Positions 33,228 to 44,900 of a DNA stretch of 64,000 nucleotides are shown one piece after another (within the stretch, counting starts at the first letter, position 1; the number at the start of each line of letters is the position of its first letter). The position numbers and the translations under genes were made by a program. Where the stretch lies: positions 62,001-126,000 of the forward strand of contig JAPDFW010000065.1 in the NCBI GenBank assembly GCA_028826165.1, given 5' to 3'. The DNA comes from Anaeramoeba ignava (lineage: Eukaryota; Metamonada; Anaeramoebidae). Below the pieces are notes generated by a model, which searched no databases, was not told the DNA's origin, and saw nothing but the letters and a program-made list of their open reading frames with translations.

Positions 33228-36200
33228 TCATTTAAAGAAAACAACGATAACAGAAATATTATCATTTGAACCTTGAAGGAAAGCTTTGTCTCTCAATTTA
33301 GCAGCAGCTTTTTGAGGGTCAATTTCAGTTGAAACAATATCAACAGCATCTTGGTCAGAAATAACATCCCAAACACCATCACAAGCAATAATTAAAAATT
33401 GATCCAAATTACTAATTTTAAGTGATGAGATAAACGGCTCAGGAGAAACAGTAGGACCAAGAAAGGAGTCTCCAATAGCTCGGCAAACAGCAAGCATTCC
33501 ATTAACTCTTCCATCTTTAACAAACCCACCACATTGTTCTATGCGTTCAATTTCGATATCGGGTTTATGATCCAAAGAAAGTCTGACAGCTATTCCATTT
33601 CGATTTAAAACTGCTCTTGTATCTCCTACATTTGCTATCCATAAATTGTCCCCTATAGTCAACGCAACTAATGCTGTTGTTCCGGTATATACGCACCAAG
33701 ATGACACTTGAGAGTCAATATCAATGAATGATTGTGTTAATGCATCCTCAATTATTTCTCCTTTCATAATTTTCTCTTTTAATAAATGATGTAATGTTTT
33801 TGCTGAATGTTCTGCTGCTTCTTTTCCTCCATGTCCATCAAATACTGCATAATATTCTCCAGAATCAGGTTTAATTGAAGAAATTTCAACTTTTTCTGGA
33901 AAGTCGATTTCACCTTCATCACTTATTAATAAAAGATTTTCATTATTTGCAAATAATACTGTTTTAGAAAGTTCTTCTATTTTTTTCAATATAAATATTA
34001 TAAATAATATAAATAATATAAATATAATAAATATTATAAATATTATAAATATTATAAATAATATAAATATAATAAATATTATAAATATTATAAATAATAT
34101 AATATAAATATTATAAATATTATAAATATTATAAATAATATAAATAATATAAATAATATAAATATTATAAATATTATTTTATTCACCTTTTGGTAACCAA
34201 TTATCAATAATAATAGATGAATCTTCCATTGTGGCTCTATTCCCCATCATCTCTGCCATTCCAGCTCTAAACCGAAAAGTTTGATCATCTACTTTCAATT
34301 CTTTTGGAGTATCCATTAAAGATTCCTGTTTTGAAAGTTTAAAAACATCATAAAGAGGAGTTCCTTTTGCTTCTTTAACTTGTTTTTTCTTTCCTTCAAT
34401 CATTTCAACTCCACGAATTGATTTGTACAATACTTTAGAAGTAACTTGATATTTGTTTTGACAAACATTTGTGATAATTTCATCAATAATACTGGAAATG
34501 ACATCATTTCTATTGACAATATGATTGAGAGGTTTAGTTTCTTGTTCAGATAAATCTTTACTCTCAATTTTCAAGTTTGTGAGTGAGAAATTATTTGCCA
34601 ATCCAGATAAAAGACACGAAGTTGATTTTTTACTTAATTGATTTGAACCAATTTCAAGTGATCGAATGTTTTTGTTGATTTTCAAACAATGTGAAAGTGA
34701 AAGTATTCCATTTTCTTCAATTCCAACTCCGTTGAGATACACTGATTGAATTGTTGAGTTTTCCAGAAGAGAACGTGAAAGATCTGTTACTCCTTCATTT
34801 CCAAGTTGATTCCAAGAAAGATCAATTTCTAAAAGAGTTTTGTTTGTTTTTAACATTTCAGATATAAATTTAATTCCTTCGTGTGAAATTTCTGTTTTTC
34901 TTAAGGTTAAATGTGTAACTTTCGGATTTTTAGATAAAACTTGTGATAGTATTTCTACTCCTGAATCTTTTAAAGGAATTGTATTTAGATTAAGTGATAT
35001 GTATTCGCTTGTCTTGCTTTTACTTATGCATTCTTGATATAGAGCTGCGAGAATCTATTTAAAATTAAAATTTAATTTAATTTAATTTAATTTAATTTAA
35101 TTTAATTTAATTTAATTTAGAAATTAAAATTTAATTTAATTTAATTTAGAAATTAAAATTAAAATTAAAATTAAAATTAAAATTAAAATTAGAATTAAAA
35201 TTAAAATTAAAATTAGAATTATAATTATAAATAGAATTAGAATTAAATTTAGAAATAAAAATAGAAATAAAATTATAAATAAAATTAGAATTAGAATTAA
35301 AATTAGAAATAGAATTAGAATTAAAATTAGAATTAAAGAAATTAAAAATTAAAATTAAAATTAAAATTAAAATTAAAATTAAAATTAAAATTAGAATTAA
35401 AATTAAAAATTAAAAAAAATTAGAATTAAAATTAGAATTAAAATTAAAATTAAAAATTAAAATTAAAATTAAAAATTAAAATTAAAATTAGAATTAGAAT
35501 TAAAATTAAAATTAAAAATTAAAATTAAAATTAAAAATAGAATTAGAATTAAAATTAGAATTAGAATTAAAATTAGAATTAGAATTAGAATTAGAATTAG
35601 AATTAGAATTAAAATTAAAATTAAAATTAAAATTAAAATTAAAATTAAAATTAAAATTAAAAATTAAAATTAAAATTAAATTAGAATAGAATTAGAATTA
35701 GAATTAGAATTAGAATTAGAATTAGAATTAAAATTAGAATTAGAATTAGAATTAAAATTAAAATTAAAATTATAAATAAAAAAAAATTAAAAATTAAAAT
35801 TAGAATTAGAATTAAAATTAGAATTAAAATAAATTAAAAATTAAAATTAGAATTAGAATTAAAATTAAATTGAATTAGAATTAAAATTATAATTAGAATT
35901 AGAATTAAAATTAAAATTAAAATTATAATTAGAATTAAAATTAGAATTAGAATTATAATTAAAATTAAAAATTAGAATTAGAATTAGAATTAAAATTAGA
36001 ATTAAAATTAAAATTAAAATTAAAATTAAAATTAGAATTAGAATTAGAATTAAAATTAAAATTAAAATTAGAATTAGAATTAGAATTAGAATTAGAATTA
36101 AAATTAAAATTAGAATTAAAATTAAAATTAGAATTAGAATTAGAATTAGAATTAAAATTAGAATTAAATTAGAATTAAAATTAGAATTAGAATTAGAATT

Positions 36201-36610
36201 AGAATTAGAATTAGAATTAGAATTAAAATTAGAATTAGAATTAAAATTAGAATTAGAATTAGAATTAAAATTAGAATTAGAATTAAAATTATTTGCTATT
36301 CTAATTTTAAATTAGATTGTAAATTATTTGGGGTATTAATTTTAATGTTAGTTTTTGAAATAAAGAAATTCTTAATTATTATTTTTTAATTGTTATTTTA
36401 AGTTGAAAAAAATTTTTTTTTTTAAAATACCTTTTCTCTTTGACTTTTCTTTTCTTCTATACTTAAATCTCTGAAATGAATAAAAATTTGTTGAGCAACT
36501 AAAATATAAAATTAAAATAAAAAATATAAAATTAAATATAAAATTAAATATAAAATTAAATAATTTAAAATACCTTTATTCTTAATTTTTTTTGGATTCT
36601 TATTTCCCAT
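33228..36610 (-). CDS. Leucine-rich repeat - PP2C protein phosphatase
   Basis: Four exons: 36610..36574, 36498..36431, 35054..34187 and 33976..33228. Phases agree, giving 573 aa. The start MGNKNPKK fits an N-myristoylation site. LRRs of the ribonuclease-inhibitor type (YISLNLNTIPLKDSGVEIL, LLEIDLSWNQLGNEGVTDLS and others) occupy roughly residues 55-190. The PP2C catalytic domain follows, with its ordered motifs: RATMED, YYAVFDGHGG, TGTTALV, NVGDTRAVL, ACDGVWDV and GSNDNISVIVV. The metal-binding Asp/Glu residues are present, so it should be an active Ser/Thr phosphatase, probably membrane-associated. Intron 2 (35055-36430) and intron 3 (33977-34186) are satellites. The LRR+PP2C order resembles PHLPP and fungal adenylate cyclase, but without PH or cyclase domains; substrates are unknown. 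Confidence 0.93.
33990..34175 (-). repeat. AATATTATAAAT array, PP2C intron 3
   Basis: Pure A/T 12-mers AATATTATAAAT and AATAATATAAAT fill the 210-bp intron 33977-34186. There is no G or C. Confidence 0.93.
35060..36295 (-). repeat. AATTAG/AATTAA hexamer array, PP2C intron 2
   Basis: The plus strand reads AGAATTAGAATTAAAATTAA for about 1.2 kb with no C, so the sense strand is G-free. About 130 bp of non-repetitive intron (36296-36430) separates it from exon 2. Confidence 0.95.
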
Positions 36611-36785
36611 TTTATTATAACAAATTTTATTTTAAATTTCTCTTTTAAAGTTTGTTTTTGTTTTTGTTTTTTTTTTAATTTGAGGAAAGTTGAAAAAAAA
36701 AAAATGAAAAAAAAAAGTTGAAAAAAAAAAAAAGGAAGAACAAAGAAATTATTAAAAAAGAAATTATTAAAAAAGAAAAAGAAAA

Positions 36786-39534
36786 TCATTTCTTATCATT
36801 TGGATTTGTAGAACCATGAAAAACAGGAATTTCTTCAATAAAAGGGATCATTTTCATCCAAAGTTCTTTTGCTTTTTTTGAGAAGTTAATTTGAATATTA
36901 ATAAAATCTTGCATATATTGTTTCATATTTCTTGCGCGTATATAATGGAAATATTCCAATTCAACAAGAGTAATATGAGTAATTCGATCGATTTTATCTT
37001 TCATCAAAATCACTTTGTCTTTTAATTGATAATTTGCTTTATCATTTTCATTAGTTAAAGTTTGAGAAGACATTTTTACTTGTTTTGCATGAATGGAATG
37101 ATAAGCAGCACCGATATTATCTTTGACATGGAGTGTCTCTTGAATTGAGTGAATGATTTGATTGTATTCTTTATAATTATCGACAATCCTTTTCATTTCT
37201 TGTTGACTTTTTTCGATCCACATTTTGGAGAGTTGAGTAAAAGTTACTCCAATTTCTTTTAAAGCATCTTCAAGTTTTTGAGAAGGATAGCAATTCAGTC
37301 TCCATCCGAGACCAAGTTTATCATTGCTAGATAGTAATTTGTAAGCATTTCCCAATTTTTCCAAACTTGATGAAATTTCCAAAAATTTTGATTCACATAA
37401 TTCCATTGAAGTTTGTTCAAGAACTCTTAAGCTTTTATCCAGTGCAGCAATTTGCTTTTTGAATTCACTAATCTCATCCTCGTCTTTTTGCTCCAAAGGT
37501 TGAAGATCACATGATACTGTTTTGTAAAATTCAGGTGAAATTTTGTTTTCTTTTTCTGCTCTTCTTTTTCCAAGTTTCCATGCTTTATATTCTGCTGCTG
37601 TAAGGAAGTGATGAAATATTCTTGATCTTCGGAGAATTGGATGTTGTGCTATTCGATTTAGGAATCTTTCTAAAAATACTCTTCGATGTTCAATGAAGTT
37701 TTCTTCAAATCTTCCTGTTACTTGTTTTTCTGGCATTGGTGGAATAAATATATTTGGGAATTTTTCTACTAATCTTTCTCTTAGCCATAAAAAGTGTTTG
37801 AATCTTCTTTTAACAGAGAATTCCTTTAATGATATTTCAAATATTTTTTAAATATTTTATATTTGATTTTAGATATTTGATTTTAAATATTTATTATTTT
37901 AAATATTTGATTTTATATATTTGTGATTTTATATATTTGATTTTAAATATTTATGATTTTAAATATTTTTTGATTTTAAATATTTGATTTTAAATATTTG
38001 ATTTTAAATATTTGATTTTAAATATTTGATTTTAAATATTTGATTTTAAATATTTGATTTTAAATATTTGATTTTAAATATTTATTAATTTTAAATATTT
38101 ATTAAATATTTTTGATTTTAAATATTTATTTAAATATTTTTGATTTTTAAATATTTGATTTTAAATATTTTGATTTTAAATATTTTTGATTTTAAATATT
38201 TGATTTTAAATATTTTTATTTTAAAAATATTTTTTATTTTAAATATTTGATTTTTAAATATTTGATTTTTTAAATATTTATTTTAAAATATTTGATTTTA
38301 AAATATATTTGATTTTAAATATATATGATTTTTTAAATATTTATTTTAAAATATTTGATTTTAAAATATATTTGATTTTAAATATATATGATTTTTAAAT
38401 ATTTTATGATTTTAAAATATTTTTTTTGATTTTAAAATGTTTTTGATTTTTAAATATTTGATTTTAAATAGATTTTTATTTTTAAATATTTGATTTTAAA
38501 TATTTGATTTTTAAATATTTTATTTTCCATATCGAATTTCATATATTTTAAAAATTTTTAAATTTAAATATTTTAAATTTTGCTTCTTTTGTTGGTTACT
38601 TGAAACAAAAACTTCAAATTCTGGAATTTTTTCAAGATATAAATGATCATTCTAAAATATGGAAAATAATAAAAAATGTAAAAGAAAATATAAACTGTGT
38701 TTTTTTTCTATTGAATAAAATCATACAGTAAATATTTTAACAGGCCCTCCATTTAAATTTGCATATTTTAAAAACAGTTTGGAATCTTTTCTTTTTGATT
38801 GTTCTTTTGATTTTTATTTTACGCTCTTGTTGAGCCTTTTTTTTATCCATTTTTGCTTTTTGTTTTTCAAGTTTTTTTTGTTGAAGTAATTCTTTTTTGG
38901 ATTTTGGTTCTTGTTTAATTTCTTTTTTAACTTCTTGTTTAATTTCTTGTTTAATTTCTTGTTTAATTTCTTGTTTAATTTCTTGTTTAATTTCTTGATT
39001 AGTTTCTTTTTTAATTTCTTTTTTGATTTCTTTTTAGTTTCTTGATTATTTTGTTGTTTTTGAGGTTGAATAATTTTTGGTTCTTGTTTTATTTCTTGTT
39101 TTTGAGGTTGAATAATTTTTATCTCTTGTTTTATTTCTTTTTTTTGATTTTGATTTTTATTTTGATTTTGATTAATTTTTGGTGATTGTTTAATTTCTTT
39201 TTTATTTTTTTTTTTTATTAATTTTTGGTGATTGTTTTTTTCTTTTTATTTCTTTTTTATTTTGATTTTGATTTTGATTAATTTTTGGTGATTGAATTTC
39301 TGAATCACCTGTTTCATATTCTTCAGTAAAACTTTCACTTTCATTTTCATCATCATCATCAATATATTCAACATAATTTCCTGGAAATAAACCAGTTACT
39401 CCATTTACTTCTCCATACCACCATCCTGATTCATGTTCAGCAACAACATGAACAATATCTCCTTCTTGAATTGCAAGCTCTCCTACTTCTTGTGGTCTAT
39501 AACCAAATAAAGCAACTGACATTCTTTTCTGCAT
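36786..39534 (-). CDS. SNX9: SNX9-family sorting nexin (SH3-PX-BAR), with frame breaks
   Basis: Model: exon 1 39534..38727, exon 2 38651..~38529, exon 3 37823..36786. ATG 39534 starts MQKRMSVALFGYRPQEVGEL, an SH3 domain with ESGWWYGEV and GLFPGNYVEYI. A long Lys/Glu/Gln linker follows, then PX (GGPVKIFT, FSVKRRFKHFLWLRERLVEK, PPMPEKQVTGRFEENFIE, very close to human SNX9), then the BAR half. Family role: curving membrane and recruiting dynamin and WASP during endocytosis. The linker frame breaks at T12 39205-39216 (one base short), T5 39031-39035 (one short) and about 38811-38820 (one extra). Exon 2 has no GT donor. The SH3 and PX-BAR parts read separately would look like two genes; the family order argues for one. 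Either the gene is decaying or the sequence has indels. Confidence 0.8.
37850..38525 (-). repeat. AAATATTTGATTTT array, SNX9 intron 2
   Basis: 14-mer AAATATTTGATTTT and degenerate forms fill the intron. No C occurs on the plus strand, so there is no G, and no GT, on the sense strand. Confidence 0.94.
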
Positions 39535-39682
39535 TTTTAATAAATGAAAAAAAAATAAAAATAAAAAAATGAAAAAAAAAATTTCAAAATAAAAAATTTT
39601 TTTGTTTTTTAATTTTAATTTTTGATTTTTTTTTAAAAAGGAATGAAAAAAAAAGGAATTCAAAATGAATTATTTTTTCTTT

Positions 39683-41846
39683 TTAATTATCATCAGATTG
39701 ATCCAATTTTTCCGATTTTTCAGATTGATCCAATTTTTCCGATTTTTCAGATTGATCCAATTTTTCTGATTTTTCAGATTGATTCAATTCCTTTTGATTC
39801 ACCTTATTAACTTGATCCATCTCAATATCATCTCCTCTTAAATTATCATCACTACTCGTAATTTGTTGATTTTGTTTTTCATTTTTATCAATTTCATCCT
39901 CATCATCTCCTAATTGTTGTCTTGCAGCACCACGAATCATATCTATTGATTCTGTTGTTGGGAAAAATCCAATCGCCAAAGTATAGATATAAAAATTAAA
40001 CAATCCATAAGTAGCTAAAAATACTAATGGATTTGATTTCTCTGAATGAAGTGTTCCAACACCAACAAAAATTGCAAACAGAATAATATCAATAATAGTA
40101 ATATTAAAGAAAAAATAAAAAACTGGTTTCCAATTTGTGAACTGGTGAATTTCTCTGAATGCTCTATATATTGAATAAATTAACCATAATAAATAGACCA
40201 CAAAAAGAATAATTGAAATGATTGCAAGTGGTTTATATCCTTTAAGATCATCTGCTTCTTCATACTCAGGATCATTTTTTAAATGTAATCTTTGAATTAA
40301 AATTAATGCGAAATTGAAAACAAATTGAACAAATAAAATGGATATTTTTGGAAGTAAAAATTTTGTAAATGTTCTTTCTTCTGGTCTCTATATATTATTT
40401 TGAAATATTTTTGAATATTTATTTTGAATTGATTTTATTTTTAATTGATATTATTTTGAAGAATATATTATTTTTTGGAATAATTTTATTTTGGAATATT
40501 TTTGAATATTTTTGGAATAATTTGGAATATTTTTGGAATAATTTGGAATATTTTGGAATATTTTAAATTTTATTTTGAAATATTTTTATTTTGAAATATT
40601 TTTATTTTTAAATATTTTATTTTGAAATATTTTTATTTTGGAATATTTTTATTTTGAATTGATTTTATTTTGGAATATTTTTATTTACAAATCTAAAAGA
40701 ATCAAACATAACCAACCAAAATAAAAGCATTAGAAAAACAAAAACAAGAATAAACAGAACATCAAGAAATTCAGGAAACCAACCTCGACCAATTATTGTA
40801 ATAGGAAAAAATGGATCTAAAAAAAAAATCAAATTTTAAAAATAAATTTAATCTCAAAAATTAAATTATTTACTATTAAAAAAAACAAGTGCAAATAAAA
40901 GAACTGTCACCCATTTTTGTTCAAAAGTAAAAACTTTCCAAGAAATTTTTGATGTTTTATATGTCCAGAAAAGAAGAACAAAAATGGAGAAAATTACATA
41001 AACAAACCCAAAAATCATTCTAAACATTACAAAATGTGTATTATAAAATTCAAACTAAAAAAAAAGCAAAAAAAAAAGTTAATATAAAGAAAAATAGGAA
41101 AAAGGAAAAATATTTACTTTAAAAGTGACACCAGAAAATAATTCTGTTTCTAATGTATCTGGTTCAATTTGGATAAAAAATTGATAAATTGAATATTCAA
41201 TAAAAGTTTCATGAATAAAGTAAATTGAATCACATTTGGAATGACTCTAAAAGATTGTTTTAAATTTTAAATTTAAATTTAAATTTTGAATTTTGAATTT
41301 TAAAAGAAATTTTGATTTTAAAAGAAATGATGCTTGATTATATTATTTACATCACATTTAATTGTTCTTGTATGAACATCATTTAATACAATTTCTTTTT
41401 TATCTCCATTTTCAGAACTTTTTCCATAAAGATCAAGTATAAATTTTGCAGGAGTTTCAATTTGATATTCTTTATTATTTTGAATTTCAACACTAACCAT
41501 TAAATCAAGATTCATTCTGTCTAAATTATAAATTGATTGCCAAAGACCGATATGGGACTAAATAAAAAATAAAGCAAAATTTGAAAAAAAAAATTGATTG
41601 ATTTTTTTTGTTATTGATTCTCCCCTTTTTCTTTTTAAAATTTTATTCAACAAAACAAAACAATTAAAAGATAATTTATACTGTTGGTGTAAGATTATCT
41701 TCAGCTTCTCTTGTTGTTAAAACACTTGGCCCAATAAGTCCAACAATAATTGAAGTAAAAATGTAAACAGAGAAAGCAACAACAACAAAAACTTGTTTTT
41801 TTTTTGTAAAGCTTTCTGCTCTCATTTTCATTTCAGAAGGATGCAT
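39683..41846 (-). CDS. TMEM181: TMEM181-like multipass protein (GOST/Wntless-like)
   Basis: Six exons: 41846..41682, 41557..41351, 41246..41118, 41054..40874, 40816..40689 and 40387..39683. Phases agree, giving 504 aa. An N-terminal signal/anchor helix (VFVVVAFSVYIFTSIIVGLIGP, like human VGIRGP) is followed by a lumenal domain and a 7-TM core. The core has the TMEM181 landmarks FEQKWVTVLLFALVFFN, PFFPITIIGRGWFPEFLD, MLLFWLVMFDSFR, TKFLLPK and YGLFNFYIYTLAIGFFPT. The acidic cytoplasmic tail ends in SEKSEKLDQ repeats, encoded by a DNA-level repeat (39700-39780). Family role: GOST-fold proteins are linked to Golgi/endosome trafficking of lipidated or membrane cargo. Introns are 57-301 bp. It shares a 100-bp spacer with the divergent ankyrin gene. 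Confidence 0.93.
40395..40680 (-). repeat. TTTTGGAATATTT array, TMEM181 intron 5
   Basis: TTTTGGAATATTT and TTTTGAAATATTT units fill the 301-bp intron 40388-40688. There is no C on the plus strand. Confidence 0.88.
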
Positions 41847-41946
41847 TTTTAATTAATTAATTAAGTAATTAAAAAAAAAAGAAGAAAAAGAAAAAATGAT
41901 TTAAAAAAATTTTTTTTTATTTTTTAATTTTTCATTTTTTTTAAAA
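41847..41946. promoter_or_regulatory. 100-bp bidirectional promoter spacer (TMEM181 / ankyrin gene)
   Basis: The shortest divergent spacer in the window. It contains AAAAAATGATTT (about 41891-41902) and TTTTTCATTTTTTTT (about 41929-41942), 5-20 bp before ATG 41947. It must carry both 5' ends. Confidence 0.5.
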
Positions 41947-44900
41947 ATGAATTTACAACAAATTATTGAGAAAAATAATTTTGAATTAATTAACAAAATT
42001 GACTTTTTATCAGAAAAAAACTTTAATATTCAAAAGAAAATTTTGCATTTTGCAATAGAAAAAAAAGCTTCAAAAGAATTTATTCAAACATTAATTTCAA
42101 AAGGAGCAAATCCAAACCAATTTGATCGCAAAAGAAGAAATTCATTACATATTGCGATCAAAAACCAAAGAGAAAAAGAAATAATTAATTTACTCATTTC
42201 AAATGGGATTGAGATCAATTCAAAAGATACAAAAGGAAAAACCATTTTGCATTATTCAATAAAGTATTTGAAAAGTCAAGATTTGATCGACACGATTAAT
42301 TTACTCATTTCAAAAGGGATTGATATCAATTCAAAAGATAAAAGAGGGAAAACCATTTTACATTTTTCTTGTCAATATAATTCAATTGAAATTATTGATT
42401 TCCTCATTTTAAAGGGTCTTGATATTTATGAAAACACAAAAGGGCATGTATTTTTCGAACAAGATAATATCACAAATCTGCATTCTGCTTGTAAACAAAA
42501 TTCACTTGAAGTTATTAAATTTCTTATTGGAAAAGGAATTGATATTAATGCAAAAACAAATTTTAATCAAACAATTTTGCATTTTGCTTGTCAAAAAAAT
42601 TCACTTGAAGTTATTAAATTTCTTATTGAAAAAGGAATTGATATTAATGCAAAATCAAAAGAAAATGAAACATGTTTACATTTTGCTTGTAAACAAAATT
42701 CACTTGAAGTTATTAAATTTCTTATTGAAAACGGAATTGATATTAATGCAAAATCAAAACTAAATAAAACATGTTTACATTTTGCCTGTGAAAAAAATTC
42801 TCTTGAAGTTATTAAATTTCTTGTGGAAAAAGGAGTTAATATTAATACAAAAACAAATCAAAATGAAACATGTTTACATTTTGCTTGTGAAAAAAATTCT
42901 CTTGAAGTTGTTAAATTTCTTGTGGAAAAAGGAGTTAATATTAATGATAAAACAAAAATGAAACAGACATGTTTGCATTTTGCTTGTAAACAAAATTCAC
43001 TTGAAGTTATCCAATTTCTTATTGAAAATGGAGTTGATATTGACGCAAAAACAAAATTTACTGAAACTGCTTTACATTTTGCTTGTCAAAAAAATTCGGT
43101 TGAGGTTATTAAATTTCTTATGGAAAATGGACTAGATGCAAATACAGAAACAAGATGGAATCAAACATGTTTACATTTTGCATGTGAAGATAATTCTTTT
43201 GATGTTATCAAATTTCTTGTTGAAAACGGAGCTAAAATTGATCCAAAAACATGTGAAAATTACACACCTTTGCATTTTGCATGCCAACAAACTTCACTTG
43301 AAATTGTTCAAATTCTTGTTTCAAATGGAGCCGATATAAATGCAGAAACGCAAGATGGTTACACACCTTTACATTTTGCTTCTCGAGATAGCTCCCTTGA
43401 AGTTATCCAATTTCTTGTTGAAAAGGGGGTTAATATCAATTCAAAATCACTTGATAATTACACAGCTTTACATTTTGCATCGGGATACAATTTGGTTGAA
43501 ATTGTTGAATATCTAATTGAGAAAGGAATCCATATCAATGCAAGAACTCAAGAAAATAAAACAGCTTTATTTTTTGCTCTCCGAAATGATTCACCAATTC
43601 CCATTGTCAAATATTTGGTTGAAAAAGGAATTGGCATAAACGCAAAAGCAGACCAATATGAAACCCCTCTTCATTTAGCATGCAAAAATAGACTGTTTGA
43701 AGCGATCAAATTTCTTATTGAAAACGGAGCTGATATCAATGCAAAATTGTCTAATAATCAAACAGCTCTTCATGTTGCTTGTGAAAATAGAGCATCGTTT
43801 GAAATTATCCAATATTTAGTTGAAAAGGGAATTGATATTGATGCCCAAAATCAACACAATCAAACAGCTTTGCATATTGCATTTGAACACAATTTATCGT
43901 TTGAAGTCATTAAGTTTCTTGTAGAAAAAGGAGCCGATATTAATGCAAAAACAAAATGGAAACAAAGCGTTTTGCATTATGCTTGCCAGAATAAACCAAT
44001 TGAAATTCTTAAATATTTAGTGGAAAAAGGAGCTAATATTAATGCAAAAACAGATAATAATGAAACACTTTTGCATTTTGCTTGCAAATTCTATTCATCT
44101 TATGAAATTATCAAATATCTTGTTGAAAAAAAGGTTTCAATCAATGCAAAAACAACTAAAAATGAAACAGCTTTGCATCTTTCGTGTAGAAATGAATCAA
44201 CTGAAGTTTCCAAATATTTAATTGAAAAGGGAGCTGATATCAATGCAAAAACAAAAAACGAAGAAACTCCTTTGCATTTTTTTTGTCTTTTCAATTCATC
44301 TAATGAAATTATTCAATATCTAATTGAAAAAGGAGCAGATATCAATCACAAAAATTATGAAGGTCAAACAGCTTTGCATTTTGTTTGTCAAAGCAGAAGT
44401 ATAAATCTTAAGGTTATTCAATATTTAGTTGAAAAAGGAGTTGATATCAATACACAAAACAATAATAATAAAACACCTTTACATTCTGCTTGTGGAAATC
44501 AACAATTACCAATGAAGGTTGTCAAATATTTAATTGAAAAGGGAGCTGATATCAATGCAAAAACTAATAATGATGAAACAGCTTTACATTTTGTTTGCCA
44601 AAATAAATGCTCTTTTAAGATTATAAAGTATTTAGTTGAAAATGGAGTTGATATCAATGCAAAAACAAAAAAAAACGAAACAGCTTTGCATTTTGTTTGC
44701 CAAAATAAATTAACATTTGAGAAAGTTCACTATTTGGTTGAAAAAGGAATTGATATCAATGCAAAATCAAATTGGAATGAAACAGTTCTTTCATTAATAA
44801 TCCAAAAAGGAAAAAAAAAACTAATCAACTTATTATTAATGAAAGATGTCTATTTCTTCAATTTAAAAATTAGACAAATAGTAGACAAATTCTATAATTC

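Noticed and set aside
39202-39534. A separate short SH3 protein ending at 39202
   Set aside because: SH3 followed by PX and BAR is the SNX9 family order and the stop follows a T12/A12 run; I treat it as one broken gene, though two genes cannot be fully excluded.
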